Shown here in pieces: positions 12,653-22,622 of a DNA stretch of 64,000 nt. The notes under the pieces were generated by a model. That model was not told where the DNA came from. It searched no databases and saw only the letters and a program-made list of their open reading frames with translations. Position 1 is the stretch's first letter; the number at the start of each line of letters is the position of its first letter. The stretch lies in the NCBI RefSeq assembly GCF_032452875.1, contig NC_083878.1:54070878-54134877 (forward strand), read 5' to 3'. Source of the stretch: Bos javanicus. Lineage: Eukaryota; Chordata; Mammalia; Artiodactyla; Bovidae. A program made the position numbers and the translations under genes.

Positions 12653-13235
12653 TTTTATACTATACCATAAAAATTATTTTTAAAAGTTATTGACAAGAAA
12701 AAAGAATTTGAGAAGAAATCCACCATTCAGTGTAAATCTCTAAATGGAAGGAAATTTCAGGGACAGAAAAATAAACTCGTTATCCTACAGAGATACTACA
12801 AATGGACTGTGTCATCAGGCAGTGGTTTTGAATAACCCCAGGTCTCTAGGACAAAGAGATCTGAATACTGATTTTAGAATTTTGATCTTAAATTCGTTAT
12901 TGGAAACTAGGGGGTAGAAGGTGAATAAGGCTGAAAGACTGATAGCCATAATTGAAAAAAGGAAACCATGTTACTTTAAGCCTGGCATTGAGGTTTGAGG
13001 CTAAAAGCACATGATGGAATCACAACATGAAGAGCTCAAATATTATTGTAAAGAATCTGAGCTCCTCCTATATCCAACAGAGAGTATCTAGATCATCTTT
13101 GGCCAGCAGAATTAATTGATTAAAAAGACATTTTAGGATAAATATTCTAGTGTAGATAAGGAAGCTGGATTATAAAGTTTGAGGATATACTTTGTCACCA
13201 GAAGATTGACAGACTTGGACAAGACATAAAAAGAT
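12653..13235. other. Unassigned stretch
   Basis: No gene or assignable repeat seen in about 580 bp of AT-rich sequence. Confidence 0.45.
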
Positions 13236-13288
13236 TATTTATTCAGTGCTCATGATGTATCAGACATACTATATGTATTACCTTTCCA
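13236..13288 (-). mobile_element. Possible MIR/L2 tail remnant
   Basis: TTATTTATTCAGTGCTCATG, then ATGTATCAGACATACTATATGTATTACCTTTCC, resembles the antisense 3' end shared by L2/MIR elements (ATTTATTGAGCACCTACTATG...). Only about 50 bp, so tentative. Confidence 0.35.
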
Positions 13289-14404
13289 AAAACATTAAAA
13301 ATAGTTGATTTACAATATCGTGCTCATTTCAGGTATACAGTAGTGATTCATACATATTTCTTTTTCAGATAAGTTTCCACTATAAGTTATTACAAGATAC
13401 TGATATAGTTCCCAGTGCTATACAGTAAATCCTTGTTGTTTATCTATTTTATGCATAGTAGTTTGAATTTGTTAATCCTATTCTCCTTATTTGTTCCTCC
13501 CCACCTCACTTTTCAATTTGTAATCATTAAGCTTGTTTTCAATGGAGTTTGTTTCTATATTGTGTATAGATTTATTTTGTATTATTTGTTTAGATTTCAC
13601 ACATAAGTATATCATATAATATTTGTTTTTTGGGTTTTTTTTTTTCTGTTTGACATTTTTCACTTAGTATGATATTCTCTGGATCCATCCATGTTGCTGC
13701 AAATGTCAGTATTTTATTCTGTTTTTATGGCTGAGTAAAATATATGGATGTGAGAGTTAGACTATAAAGAAAGCTGAGCACTGAAAAATGATGCTTTTGA
13801 ACTGTGATGTTGGAGAAGACTCTTGAGAGTCCCTCAGACTGCAAGGAAATCCAACCAGTCCATCCTAAAGGAAAACAGTCCTGGGTGTTCATTGGAAGGA
13901 CTGATGTTGAAGCCGAAACTCCAATACTTTGTCCACCTGATGCGAAGAGCTGACTCATTTGAAAAGACCCTGATGCTAGGAAAGATTGAGGGCAGGAGGA
14001 GAAGGGGACGACAGAGGATGAGATGGTTGGATGGCATCACTGACTCAATGGACATGGGTTTGGGTGGATTCTGGGAGTTGATGATGGACAGAGAGTCATG
14101 GAGTGCTGCGGTTCATGGGGTTGCAAAGAGTTAGACAGGGCTGAGTGACTGAACTGAACTGAACTGAAAATGTCATTATATTACTTCATCTTTTTAAGCC
14201 AATCTTCTATTGATGGAAACCTGAGTTGTTTCCATGTCTTACCTATTGTATATAGTGCTGCTATTAACATTGGAATATGTGAATCTTTTAAAATTAGAGT
14301 TTTCATCTTTTATGGATATATGCCCAGGAATGAAATTGCTAGATCATATGATGGCTATATGTTTAGGTTTTTAAGGAAACTTTTGTACCACAAAGTTTTT
14401 TACC
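13289..14404 (-). mobile_element. L1 LINE 3' end, split by BovB
   Basis: Antisense L1 3' UTR and ORF2 end: TAGTTGATTTACAATATCGTG near 13301, CAGTGCTATACAGTAAATCC near 13412, GGATCCATCCATGTTGCTGC near 13681, then after an insertion ATATATGCCCAGGAATG near 14316 and AGATCATATGATGG near 14341. A sense BovB tail (13743-14167) interrupts it. A short sense L1 piece at 14424-14540, from consensus just upstream, follows in reverse orientation, suggesting a 5' inversion. Confidence 0.85.
13743..14167 (+). mobile_element. BovB LINE 3' end inserted in L1
   Basis: Sense BovB C-terminal segment: GGATGTGAGAGTTAGACTAT at 13746, the [18 protein letters not shown] coding stretch, the [19 protein letters not shown] stretch around 14010-14060, and the GAACT-type terminal repeat at 14150-14167. 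An open stretch covers 13823-14134 in one frame, so it is moderately young. L1 text resumes at 14168, fixing the insertion as younger than the L1. Confidence 0.92.
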
Positions 14405-14423
14405 ATCCTGTAAAATGAAAAAA

Positions 14424-14540
14424 AGTTACCTATGGAATTGGTGAAAATATTTGCAAATAATGCAACCAGCAAGAGGTTACTATCCAAAATATATTATACA
14501 AATAGCTCATACAGTTCAATAACAGAAAAACAAACTCCTA
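14424..14540 (+). mobile_element. Short sense L1 piece (probable inverted 5' end)
   Basis: The GAAAATATTTGCAAATAATGC and CTATCCAAAATATATTATAC text is sense ORF2 C-terminal L1, lying just upstream in consensus order of where the antisense L1 at 13289-14404 stops. Orientation and order fit a twin-primed 5' inversion of that element. Confidence 0.6.
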
Positions 14541-14587
14541 ACTCTGTTCAAAACTCTGTTCAAAACTCCATAACACTGTTCAAAAAA
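14538..14587. repeat. Short tandem repeat of an AACTCTGTTCAA unit
   Basis: Three to four imperfect copies of a 12-14 base unit (AACTCTGTTCAA, then AACTCCATAACACTGTTCAA). It sits exactly at the junction of two L1 pieces, probably a local duplication made during or after insertion. Confidence 0.6.
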
Positions 14588-14714
14588 TAAACTCAAGATG
14601 GATTAAAGACTTGAATTTAAGGCCAGAAACTATAAAACGCTTTGAGGAAAACATAGGCAGAACACTCTTTGACATACATCACAGCAAAATCTTTTTTGAT
14701 CCTCACCTCTTAGA

Positions 14715-15400
14715 GTTCAGTTCAGTCGCTCAGTCATGTCCGACTCTTTGCATCCCCATGAACTGCAGCATGCCAGGCCTCCATGTCCATCACCAACTCC
14801 CAAAATCCACCCAAACCCATATCCATTGAGTTGGTGATGCCATCCAGTCATCTTATCCTCTGTCGTCCCCTTCTACTCCTACCCTCAATCTTTTCCAGCA
14901 TCAGGGTCTTTTCAAATGAGTCAGCTCTTCCCATCAGGCGGACAAAGTATTGGAGTTTCGGCTTCAACATCAGTTCTTCCAATGAACACCCAGGACTGGT
15001 CTCCTTTAGGATGGACTGGTTGGATCTCCTTGCAGTCCAAGGGACTCTCAAGAGTCTTCTCCAACACCACAGTTCAAAAACATCAATTCTTCTGTGCTCA
15101 GCTTTCTTTATAGTCCAACTCTCACATCCATACATGACCACTGGAAAAATCATAGCCTTGACTAGATGGACCTTTGTTGGCAAAGTAATGTCTCTGTTTT
15201 TTTAATATGCTGTCTATGTTGGTCATAACTTTCCTTTTAAGGAGTAAGCGTCTTTTAATTTCATGGCTGCAATCACCATTTGCAGTGATTTTGGAGCCCA
15301 GAAAAATAAAGTCAGCCTCTGTTTCCACTGTTTCCCCATCTATTTGCCATAAAGTGATGGGACCGAATGCCATGATCTTAGTTTTCTGAATGTTGAGCTT
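14715..15400 (-). mobile_element. BovB LINE 3' end inserted in L1
   Basis: Antisense BovB: the terminal GTTCAGTTCAGTCGCTCAG is at 14715-14735. The minus strand then reads through the C-terminal domain to the LNIQKT(K)IMA-like segment at its truncated 5' end near 15400. An open stretch (minus 14848-15183, [20 protein letters not shown] and following) shows a fairly young copy. It breaks the L1 between its CTCTTAGAG and AATAAAAATAAAAATGAAC text. Confidence 0.92.
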
Positions 15401-15465
15401 TGAAAATAAAAATAAAAATGAACAAATGGAACCTCATTAAACTTAATAGCTTTTGACAGCAAAAA

Positions 15466-15502
15466 AAGAAAGAAAGAAAGAAAAGAAAAGAAAAGAAAAA
15501 AA
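15466..15502. repeat. (AAAG)n / A-rich simple repeat
   Basis: AAAGAAAG-type repeats followed by AAAAG units, expanded within L1 text where the consensus is A-rich. Confidence 0.8.
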
Positions 15503-15728
15503 AACATTAGCAAGACAAAAAGACAGCCCTCAGGTTGGGATAAAATATTTGTAAATTAAGCAACTGACAAGAGTTTAATCTCCAAAATATACAAAAAATT
15601 CATGCAGCTCAACATCAAATACAACAAACAATCCAATAAAAAATGGGCAGAAGTCCTAAATAGACCTTTCTCTAAAGACATGCAGATAGACAAGAGGCCC
15701 ATTAAAAGACATTCAACATCACTAATCA

Positions 15729-15916
15729 TGTGTCTGACTCAGCGACCCCATGGACTGCAGCCCACCAGGCTTCTTCATCCATGGGATTTTCCAGGCAAGA
15801 ATACTGGAGTGGGTTGCCATTTCCTTCTCCAGGGGAATCTTCCCAACCCAGGGATCAAACCCTGGTCTCCTGAACTGCAGGAAGACTCTTTACCACCTGA
15901 GCCACCAGGGAAGCTA
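15729..15916 (-). mobile_element. Bov-tA SINE in L1, with target-site duplication
   Basis: Antisense Bov-tA (GTGTCTGACTCAGCGACC at the tail side, ACCACCTGAGCCACCAGGG at the head side). Flanked by a 10-bp direct repeat CACTAATCAT on both sides, a clean target-site duplication of the surrounding L1. Confidence 0.94.
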
Positions 15917-15948
15917 CACTAATCATTAGAGAAATGCAAATCAAAACT

Positions 15949-16140
15949 TTCCAGGTGGCACTAGTGGTAAAGAATCTGCCCACAATGCAGGAGATTCTGA
16001 TTCAATCTCTGGTTTGGGAAGATCCCTTGGAGAAGGAAATGGTAACCCACTTCAGTATTTTTGCCTGGGAAATCCCATGGATAGAGGAGCCTGGTGGGCT
16101 ACAGTCCATGGGGTTACAAAAGAGTTGAACACCACTGAGC
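15949..16140 (+). mobile_element. Bov-tA SINE in L1, with target-site duplication
   Basis: Sense Bov-tA: tRNA-like head (GGTAAAGAATCTGCCCAC, then a decayed B box GATTCAATCTC), GGAGAAGGAAATGGTAACCC core and CACCACTGAGC tail. The L1 word AAATCAAAA is repeated on both sides (about 15938-15946 and 16159-16167). It lies only 32 bp from the antisense Bov-tA before it. Confidence 0.93.
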
Positions 16141-16444
16141 ATGCATTTATTTGTACTAAAATCAAAATTACAGTGAGGTACCACCACACACTGGTCAGAA
16201 TGGCCATCATTAAAAAAATGTAAGGGAACCCTCCTCCACTGTTGATGGGAATATAAATTGGTACAGCTTCTATGGAGAACAGTATGGAGGTTCCTTTAAA
16301 AACTAAAGACAAAGTTAGCAATTCTACTCCTAGGTGTGTATATGGAAAAGATGAAAGCTATATGCACCATCTTTAACTTCATTACAACTATGTCATATAG
16401 AAATTATTTATTCCAATTCATATTGGGAAAAACAACCTTTCAAG

Positions 16445-16545
16445 AGTCTAGATAAATTAGACAATCTCTCAAAGGTGCCAAGTGGCAGAATCAGGGTTTG
16501 AAGATAGTGTGACTCTTTACTATCCTACTTGCACCTCGTTTCCAT
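16445..16545 (-). mobile_element. MIR SINE remnant
   Basis: CAAGTGGCAGAATCAGGGTTTGAA matches the antisense MIR segment (AAGTGGCAGAGCCGGGATTCGAA). Weak elsewhere. Confidence 0.5.
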
Positions 16546-17304
16546 CAACAGGTTACTTGGCATTTCCAATAATTAAAATAATTAAATGGCAGGACTTTTA
16601 GAGTAGTTAATAAAAGTTGTTTTTATGTTGATCAAATGCATTTTACCCAGTGTCATCAGCAAGATGACTATAAGCTGAGGCATAAAGTCTACTATTTATT
16701 GCTAAAAAGGAAAGACTGGTCTCCTGTACTCAGTTTGAGTTACAATGATGGTAACAAGATTTCCGCACCCTGGAACCTATCCATTTCTGGTTATTTATCA
16801 ACACAGCAATGAGATTATTAGCAAATTGCTTTCCTTTCTTCTTTCTTTTTTTTCTGTTCCTTACCAACTTGATCCATTTGACTTATTACATTGCTTGAAT
16901 AGTAAGGAAAATAATGTATTACCTGCTAATGGATTCTAAATTTACATAAATCATTTCCCTATGTGATTTATAATCCTGAATTAAATATATCTCAAAGCAC
17001 TTGGAAAGAAAGTCTATTATATATGTAGGCATAATTCTAATAATCATGCAATTTATAAGCTAAAAAAAGAAAAAGATTAGATGACATCAAATCACTCAGA
17101 AATGAGTCTTTTCTCTTATTTTTGCCTCTTTATCAGTCTGTCAATTAGAGAAACTTAGTTTGTTCCCATCTGGAATAACTTTTAGCAATGCATTAATGCT
17201 GAGTGAAATAATTAATTCTTTGAAAAAATTGGTTTGATATTTTAAACTAAGAAAACCATGTATAAATATAAATTCACTAATTTATTTATTTATATTCTAC
17301 AGTA
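16546..17304. other. Unassigned AT-rich stretch
   Basis: No gene, SINE or LINE that I can place. An open frame at 16745-16939 has no recognisable domain. Confidence 0.45.
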
Positions 17305-17855
17305 TATTTTGTGACAGTTCAATAAATTCCAAGCATCATTTTAAAGGCTGGCAATAAGCCAGTGAATAAGAAAGAATATATATATATATATATATACTTG
17401 CTTTTACAGAACTTAGAATCTATGAAGGGAGAAGAGACAGTATAAACAACCAAGTAGTTGAACTATTTGAAACAAGGTAATTTTGGCTGCATTAGAGAGA
17501 AAAAAATCACAGAAAGACTTGGAGATAGATGTTTTGTTTTTATTTTTAAATGATGTGATTAGTAATACTGTTTCTGAAGCAATGATATTCAAGCTGTGAA
17601 AGCAGGAAGAGCAGGAGGAGCCAGCCCTTCAAAGATGTGAGCAAGGAGTTCCAGGCATATGAGAGTTAAGTAGAAAGGAAATTAATAGTGTTTGGTTTGT
17701 CTCAGGAAGACCAAGGGCAGTATCATTGATTTGGGTGAAAAAACAGTAGATGCAGGCAAGAGCCATATCACCTCAGACTTTACAGACATGATAAGAAGTT
17801 TGGACTTCATTCTGGGTAGGTTGGGAAGCCAAGGCAAACATTTAGCAAATGTACA
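17305..17855 (-). mobile_element. L2 LINE 3' end (old)
   Basis: The order of features follows antisense L2: AATAAATTCCAAGCATC-type tail, AGCCAGTGAATAAGAAAGA, ACAGAACTTAGAATCTATG, GGAGTTCCAGGCATATGAG (17647), and TTTGGACTTCATTCTGGGT...GGGAAGCC near 17800-17830. Individual similarity is low but collinear over about 550 bp. A (TA)n run expanded at 17377-17396. The short open frame here is accidental. Confidence 0.6.
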
Positions 17856-18064
17856 CATGCTAAATTACTTCAGTGTCATGTCCGGCTCTTTGCAACCCTA
17901 TGGACTGTAACCCGCCAGCCTCCTGTGTCCAGGAGATTTTCCAGGCAAGAATACTGGAGTGTGTTGCCATGCCCTTCTCAAGGGGATCTTTCTGACCCAG
18001 GGGTCAAACTAGCATCTCTTATGTTTCCTGCATTGGCAGGTGGGTTCTTTACCACTAGCACCAC
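17855..18064 (-). mobile_element. Bov-tA SINE
   Basis: Antisense Bov-tA: GTCATGTCCGGCTCTTTGC near the tail, AGGCAAGAATACTGGAGTGTG core, CTTTACCACTAG-CACCAC at the head. It carries a small insertion in the head region (TCTTATGTTTCCTGC) relative to other copies. Confidence 0.92.
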
Positions 18065-18523
18065 AAATGGATGATATTAAGCTACTTAGATTGTTCTCCA
18101 TGAAAGCAGGGATCTGCTTTATTTACCGGTATTTCTCAAGCCTTTTTCCCAAACATTGCCTGATATGGTATATACTCTCAATTAAAGTGTGTGAACTGAA
18201 AACAAAACAAACAAAATGAAAAAACACAACAACTCATGAAGGTCTGTCTGCCAGGTCTTGGGTAGGGTTAAAAGTTCAGTCTTAATATTCTTTGAGAAAA
18301 TGAACAAATGAATCATCTGATTCTTCAAGCCAGTGATTCCCCTTAATAGTAAAGGTAATCTTGGTGAGAATCATTTAAGTTTGTTTGCTATTGAAGTCTT
18401 GTAGATTCTTGGTTTGTTTGTTCTCTCTCTGAATTTTTGGATTCCAAATGTCTACCAAAGAAAATAAACTCTTATTATGGGAGGGTAGATATAATTCACT
18501 AGATTTATTTGTATCCATCTATG
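18065..18523. other. Unassigned stretch left of the inverted repeat
   Basis: No gene or repeat recognised in about 460 bp of AT-rich sequence. Confidence 0.45.
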
Positions 18524-18569
18524 ATAAAACTGTTAATAAATATTTGATCACTCCAGTAAATATTTGGTA
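18524..18569 (+). repeat. Extra copy of the inverted repeat's loop sequence
   Basis: GATAAAACTGTTAATAAATA and TTTGATCACTCCAGTAAATA match, in direct orientation and with about 80% identity by eye, the loop of the large inverted repeat (18879-18923). It lies immediately left of the left arm. Confidence 0.7.
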
Positions 18570-18578
18570 AATTCACAG

Positions 18579-18873
18579 TGTGCCTCACAGAATTCATTCA
18601 TTTTGTCTGTCTTCACAGTGAATAGTGCACTGGGTAGCAACAACTGGCAACAAAATACACAGTCTATCAGCTATTGCCCGTTTGTTTTACATGACAGGTT
18701 GTAGACAAAGAATCATTGACCTCATTGGACCCAGGTCTGTACAAAGTACAGTGATTACTACTTGACACAAAGTACCTACCTCAGGCTTCTCAATTGGATG
18801 CTTTTATATATTACATCAATTAAATGACCTTGAATGGACTTACTGTGATGTAATGTATTTCTTTTCTGAACTG
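18579..18873 (+). repeat. Left arm of large imperfect inverted repeat
   Basis: Pairs with the reverse complement of 18924-19219. By eye the arms match at about 85% over 295 bp with a few small gaps. Long exact blocks include TGCTTTTATATATTAC, ATTAAATGACCTTGAATG and GCCCGTTTGTTTT. Not assignable to a repeat family known to me. An RNA made through this region could form a long imperfect double-stranded hairpin. Confidence 0.92.
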
Positions 18874-18923
18874 CAGTGATGAAACTGTTAGTAATTATTT
18901 GATCACTGTAGTAAGTACTTGAT
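18874..18923. repeat. Loop of the large inverted repeat
   Basis: About 50 bp between the arms, containing a smaller self-complementary pair (CAGTGAT ... ATCACTG). A diverged direct copy of this loop lies at 18524-18569, outside the left arm. Confidence 0.85.
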
Positions 18924-19219
18924 CAGTTCAGTAAAGAAATACATTATGAAACAGTAAGTTCATTCAAGGTCATTTAATTGAGGTAATATATAAAAGCATC
19001 CAACTGAGAAGCCTGAGGTAGGTACTTCTTTGTGTGAAGTAGTAATCTCTGCGCTTCTACAGAATTAGATCCACTGAGGTAACAATTCTTTGTCCACATC
19101 CTGTCATGGAAAACAAACGGGCAACAGCTGATAGACTCTGAAGTTTCTTGCCAGTTGTTTCAACCCACTGCACTATTCATCATGAAGACAGATGAAATGA
19201 ATAAATTCAGTGAAGTACA
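18924..19219 (-). repeat. Right arm of large imperfect inverted repeat
   Basis: Reverse-complement partner of 18579-18873. Similarity stops abruptly after the GAAGTACA at 19212-19219, matching the left arm's outer end, so the duplicated unit is well defined. There is no terminal motif typical of LTRs, no BovB/Bov-tA text and no poly-A. Confidence 0.92.
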
Positions 19220-19524
19220 TCCACATAGCCATAGATTGGCTGTAACAGAGAGTTACTGTTTATTGACTAGGAATATACTCTTTTTAGTCCCTGTGTTACT
19301 AATAGTGTTTTCTAAGTTATCAATATTCTGTCTCTTTCTTTCTTCATTTATCTGCTATGAAAAATGAATTCCTTAGACAGCTTCTAATGATTGCATAAAT
19401 TGGTAGTTAGTTTTTTCAGTATTGATTAGACAGTGGACTCAATATCTTTACCAGTGGTAAAATAAGGATGGAACAGCAACTTGTCTTGAAGAGTTAAACA
19501 GCAAGAGATAGTAGATAAAATACT

Positions 19525-19635
19525 TGGGAAACTAGGGATCCTGGAACTCAGTTAAGAATAAGTTACTATGCTGTCATTTATCCTCTTAGGTCTCAGTTTC
19601 TCCATCTATAAGGTAAGAGGCCTGAAGTTAATTAA
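19525..19635 (+). mobile_element. MIR SINE fragment
   Basis: GGTCTCAGTTTCTCCATCTATAAGGTAAGAGG is the MIR core (CCTCAGTTTCCTCATCTGTAAAATGGG), preceded by AAGTTACTATGC, which resembles the family's AAGTTACTTAAC. Confidence 0.65.
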
Positions 19636-19858
19636 CATTAATATTCTGGGGCCATTTGACTTCAAGGGTTAGAAGTCCACTCAAACTTGCTTTAATTAGT
19701 AAAGGGGAATTTGTTTGAAGGATGCAAGTTTCTCATGGGGGGATAAAGTAGAAACTGAAAACTCACCTATATGTCCTATTGTCTTCTTTTTCCTCACATA
19801 TGCTTTCTCTTCTTATACATTTCTACACAATTTCTACTGTACTTCTTATGAAGTATCT

Positions 19859-20937
19859 GTTCAGTTCAGTTCAGTCGCTCAGTCATGTCCAACTCTTTTC
19901 TTTCCCAGCATCAGGGTATTTTCAAATGAGTCAGCACTTCGCATCAGTTGGCCAAAGTGTTGGAGTTTCAGCCCCAAAATCAGTCCTACCAATGAACACC
20001 CAAGACTGATCTCTTTTAGGATGGACTGGTTGGATCTTCTGGTAGTCCAAGGGACTCTCAAGAGTCTTCTCCAACACCACAGTTCAAAAGCATCAATTCT
20101 TCTTGTGCTCAGCTTTCTTTATACACCAACTCTGACATCCATACATGACCACTGGAAAAATCATAGCCTTGACTAGACGGACCTTTGTTGGCAAAGTAAT
20201 GTCTCTGCTTTTTAATATGCTGTCTAGGTTGGTCATAACTTTCCTTCCAAGGAGTAAGTGTCTTTTAATTTCATGGCTGCAATCACCATCTGCAGTGATT
20301 TTGGAGCCGCCAAAAATAAAGTCAGCCACTGTTTCCACTGTTTCCCCATCTATTTGCCATGAAGTGATGGGACTGGATGCCATGATCTTCGTTTTCTGAA
20401 TGTTGAGCTTTAAGCCAACTTTTTCACTCTCCTCTTTCATTTTCATCAAGAAGCTCTTTAGTTCTTCTTCACTTTCTGCATAAGGGTGGTGTCATCTGCA
20501 TATCTGAGGTTATTGATATTTTTCCTGGCAAGCTTGATTCCAGCTTGTGATTCTTCCAGCCCAGAGTTTCTCATGATGTACTCTGCATAGAAGTTAAATA
20601 AGCAGGGTGACAATATACAGCCTTGACGTACTCCTTTCCTATTTGGAACCAGTCTGTTGTTCCATGTCCAGTTCTAACTACTGCTTACTGACCTGCACAC
20701 AGGTTTCTCAAGAGGCAGGTCAGGTGGTCTGGTATTCCCATCTCTTTCAGAATTTTCCACAGTTTATTGTGATTCACACAGTCAAAGGCTTTGGCATAGT
20801 CAATAAAGCAGAAATAGATGTTTTTCTGGAACTCTCTTGCTTTTTCCATGATCCAGTGAATGTTGGTAATTTGATCTTTGGTTCCTCTGACTTTTCTAAA
20901 ACCAGCTTGAACATCTGGAAGTTCATGGTTCACGTAT
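19859..20937 (-). mobile_element. BovB LINE, 5'-truncated, with internal deletion
   Basis: Antisense BovB. The 3' tail (TTCAGTTCAGTTCAGTCGC) is joined at about 19898-19900 directly to text that normally lies about 130 bp further in (CTTTCCCAGCATCAGGG), so an internal block is missing. The rest runs to the FRKVRGTKDQI-like segment upstream of the reverse transcriptase core. Minus-strand frames 20093-20449 and 20685-20933 are long pieces of that protein ([36 protein letters not shown]). Confidence 0.93.
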
Positions 20938-21483
20938 TTTAGGGAAACTAGATAGTCTTATTTAGTCTTCAGAGACAAAGAAAACCGGCCTCTGACCATG
21001 TTTCTAACCTGCCTAGACACTGCCCTGACTGTGAGTGCCATGACTGCCTACTATGAGTGCAAGAATTACAGCACCATAGAGCCCCTATCTGAGCCCCTAG
21101 AGGGAGTCCAGTCAACAATACCCTATGCTTAACAACATTCCAAGTTTTACAACACAGAACAAGCAGGGTTAACATAATATGAGAGCTGCAATTTGGCTGC
21201 AAAGTGATGATGATATATCAGTTTGCGGCCTGGGGATTCTAAACAGGAACCCAGCGACTACAATCTGAAGTCTCAACCATGGGGCAGAAGCACTGCCTGG
21301 GAACTTTTCCCAGTTGGGACTCCAAATGTGCTGTGTCACAGAACTTCCCAGCAGTGTTTAAGTCTAGATATTGGTCAAAACCCAATTTGGTTATGCTGCT
21401 GCTCTGCTGCTTCTACTTCTCTTTTATTTTAATGTTAGTATATTGAAGGTAAGCTAGATAATTATCTAACAAATATTGGTCAG
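20938..21483. other. Unclassified, more GC-balanced block between two BovB copies
   Basis: About 545 bp with visibly higher GC than its surroundings. It contains no BovB, L1, Bov-tA, MIR or L2 text that I recognise. Frames on both strands (plus 21223-21432, minus 20969-21202) have no recognisable domain. It could be a solitary LTR fragment of an old endogenous retrovirus or unique sequence; I cannot tell without a consensus search. Confidence 0.4.
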
Positions 21484-22622
21484 AACAGTTCAATTGCTCA
21501 GTCGTGTCCGGCTCTTCATGATTCCATGGACTGAAGCACACAAGGCTTCCCTGTCCATCACCAACTCCCAGAGCTTACTCAAACTCATGTCCCTCAAGTC
21601 AGTGATGCCATCAAACCATCTCATCCTCTGCCTTCCCCTTTTCCTCCTGCCTTCAGTCTTTCCCAGCATCAGGGTCTTTTCCAATGAGTCAGCTCTTCAC
21701 ATCAGGTGGCCATAGTACTGGAGTTTCAGCATCAGTCTTTCCAATGAATATTCAGAACTCATTTCCTTTAGGATTGACTGGTTGGATCTCCTTACAGTCC
21801 AAGGGACTCTCAAGAGTCTTCTCCTGCACCACAATTCAAAAGCATCAATTTTTCAGTGCTCAGCTTTCTTTATAGTCCAACTCTTACATCTATACATGAC
21901 TACTAGAAAAACCATAGCTTTGATGAGACAGACCTTTGTTGGCAAAGTAATGTCTCTGCTTTTTAATATCCTGTCTAGGTTGGTCATAGCTTTTCTTCGA
22001 AGGAGCAAGCATCTTTTAATTTCATGGCTGCAATCACCATCTGCAGTGATTTTGGAGCGCATAAAAATAAAGTCAGCCACTGTTTCCACTGTTTCCCCAT
22101 CTATTTGCCATGAAGTGATGGGACCAGATGCTGTGATCTTAGTTTTCTGAATGTTGAGTTTTAAGCCAACTTTTTCACTCTCCTCTTTCATTTTCAAGAT
22201 GCTCTTTAGTTATTCTTCAATTTCTGCCATAAAGGTGGTGTCATCTCTTTATCTGAGGTTATTGATACTTCTCCTGGCAAACTTGATTCCAGCTTGTGCT
22301 TCATCCAGCCCAGAATTTTGCATAATGTACTCTGCACATAGGTTAAATAAGCTGGGTGACAATATACAACCTTGAAGTACTCCTTTCCTGATTTGGAACC
22401 AGTCTGTTGTTCCATGTCCTGTTCTAACTGTTGCTTCTTGACCTGCATACAGATTTCTCAGTAAGCAGGTCAGGTGGTCTTGTATTCCAATCTCTTTAAG
22501 AATTTTCCAGTTTTTTGTGATCCACACAATCAAAGGCTTTGCCATATTCAATAAAGCAGAATTAGATGTTTTTTTTTCTGGACTCTCTTGCTTTTTGGAT
22601 GATCCAATGAATGTTGGCAATA
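21484..22622 (-). mobile_element. BovB LINE, 5'-truncated, 1.1 kb
   Basis: Antisense BovB from its 3' terminus (CAGTTCAATTGCTCAGTCGTG) to the region upstream of the FIDYAKAFD motif. The minus-strand frame 21853-22197 keeps a readable stretch ([13 protein letters not shown]...), while others are broken by shifts and a T-run near 22570. Confidence 0.93.

Larger units (their letters stand above)
14583..16350 (+). mobile_element. L1 LINE (ORF2 C-terminus) carrying three nested insertions
   Basis: Sense L1 in four consecutive pieces: 14583-14714, 15401-15728, 15917-15948 and 16141-16350. They read in uninterrupted consensus order when the inserts are skipped (GGCCAGAAACTATAAAACGC near 14621; AATAAAAATGAACAAATGGAACC near 15411; GCAACTGACAAGAG near 15560; GAAATGCAAATCAAAAC near 15931; GTGAGGTACCACCACACACTGG near 16173). 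The inserts are one antisense BovB, one antisense Bov-tA and one sense Bov-tA. Non-coding through decay. Confidence 0.87.

Noticed and set aside
15949..16140. A tRNA gene (tRNA-Glu-like head of the Bov-tA SINEs)
   Set aside because: The head has tRNA-like A/B-box words, but the rest is SINE sequence with a BovB-like tail, and the acceptor stem does not close. The same holds for all Bov-tA copies.
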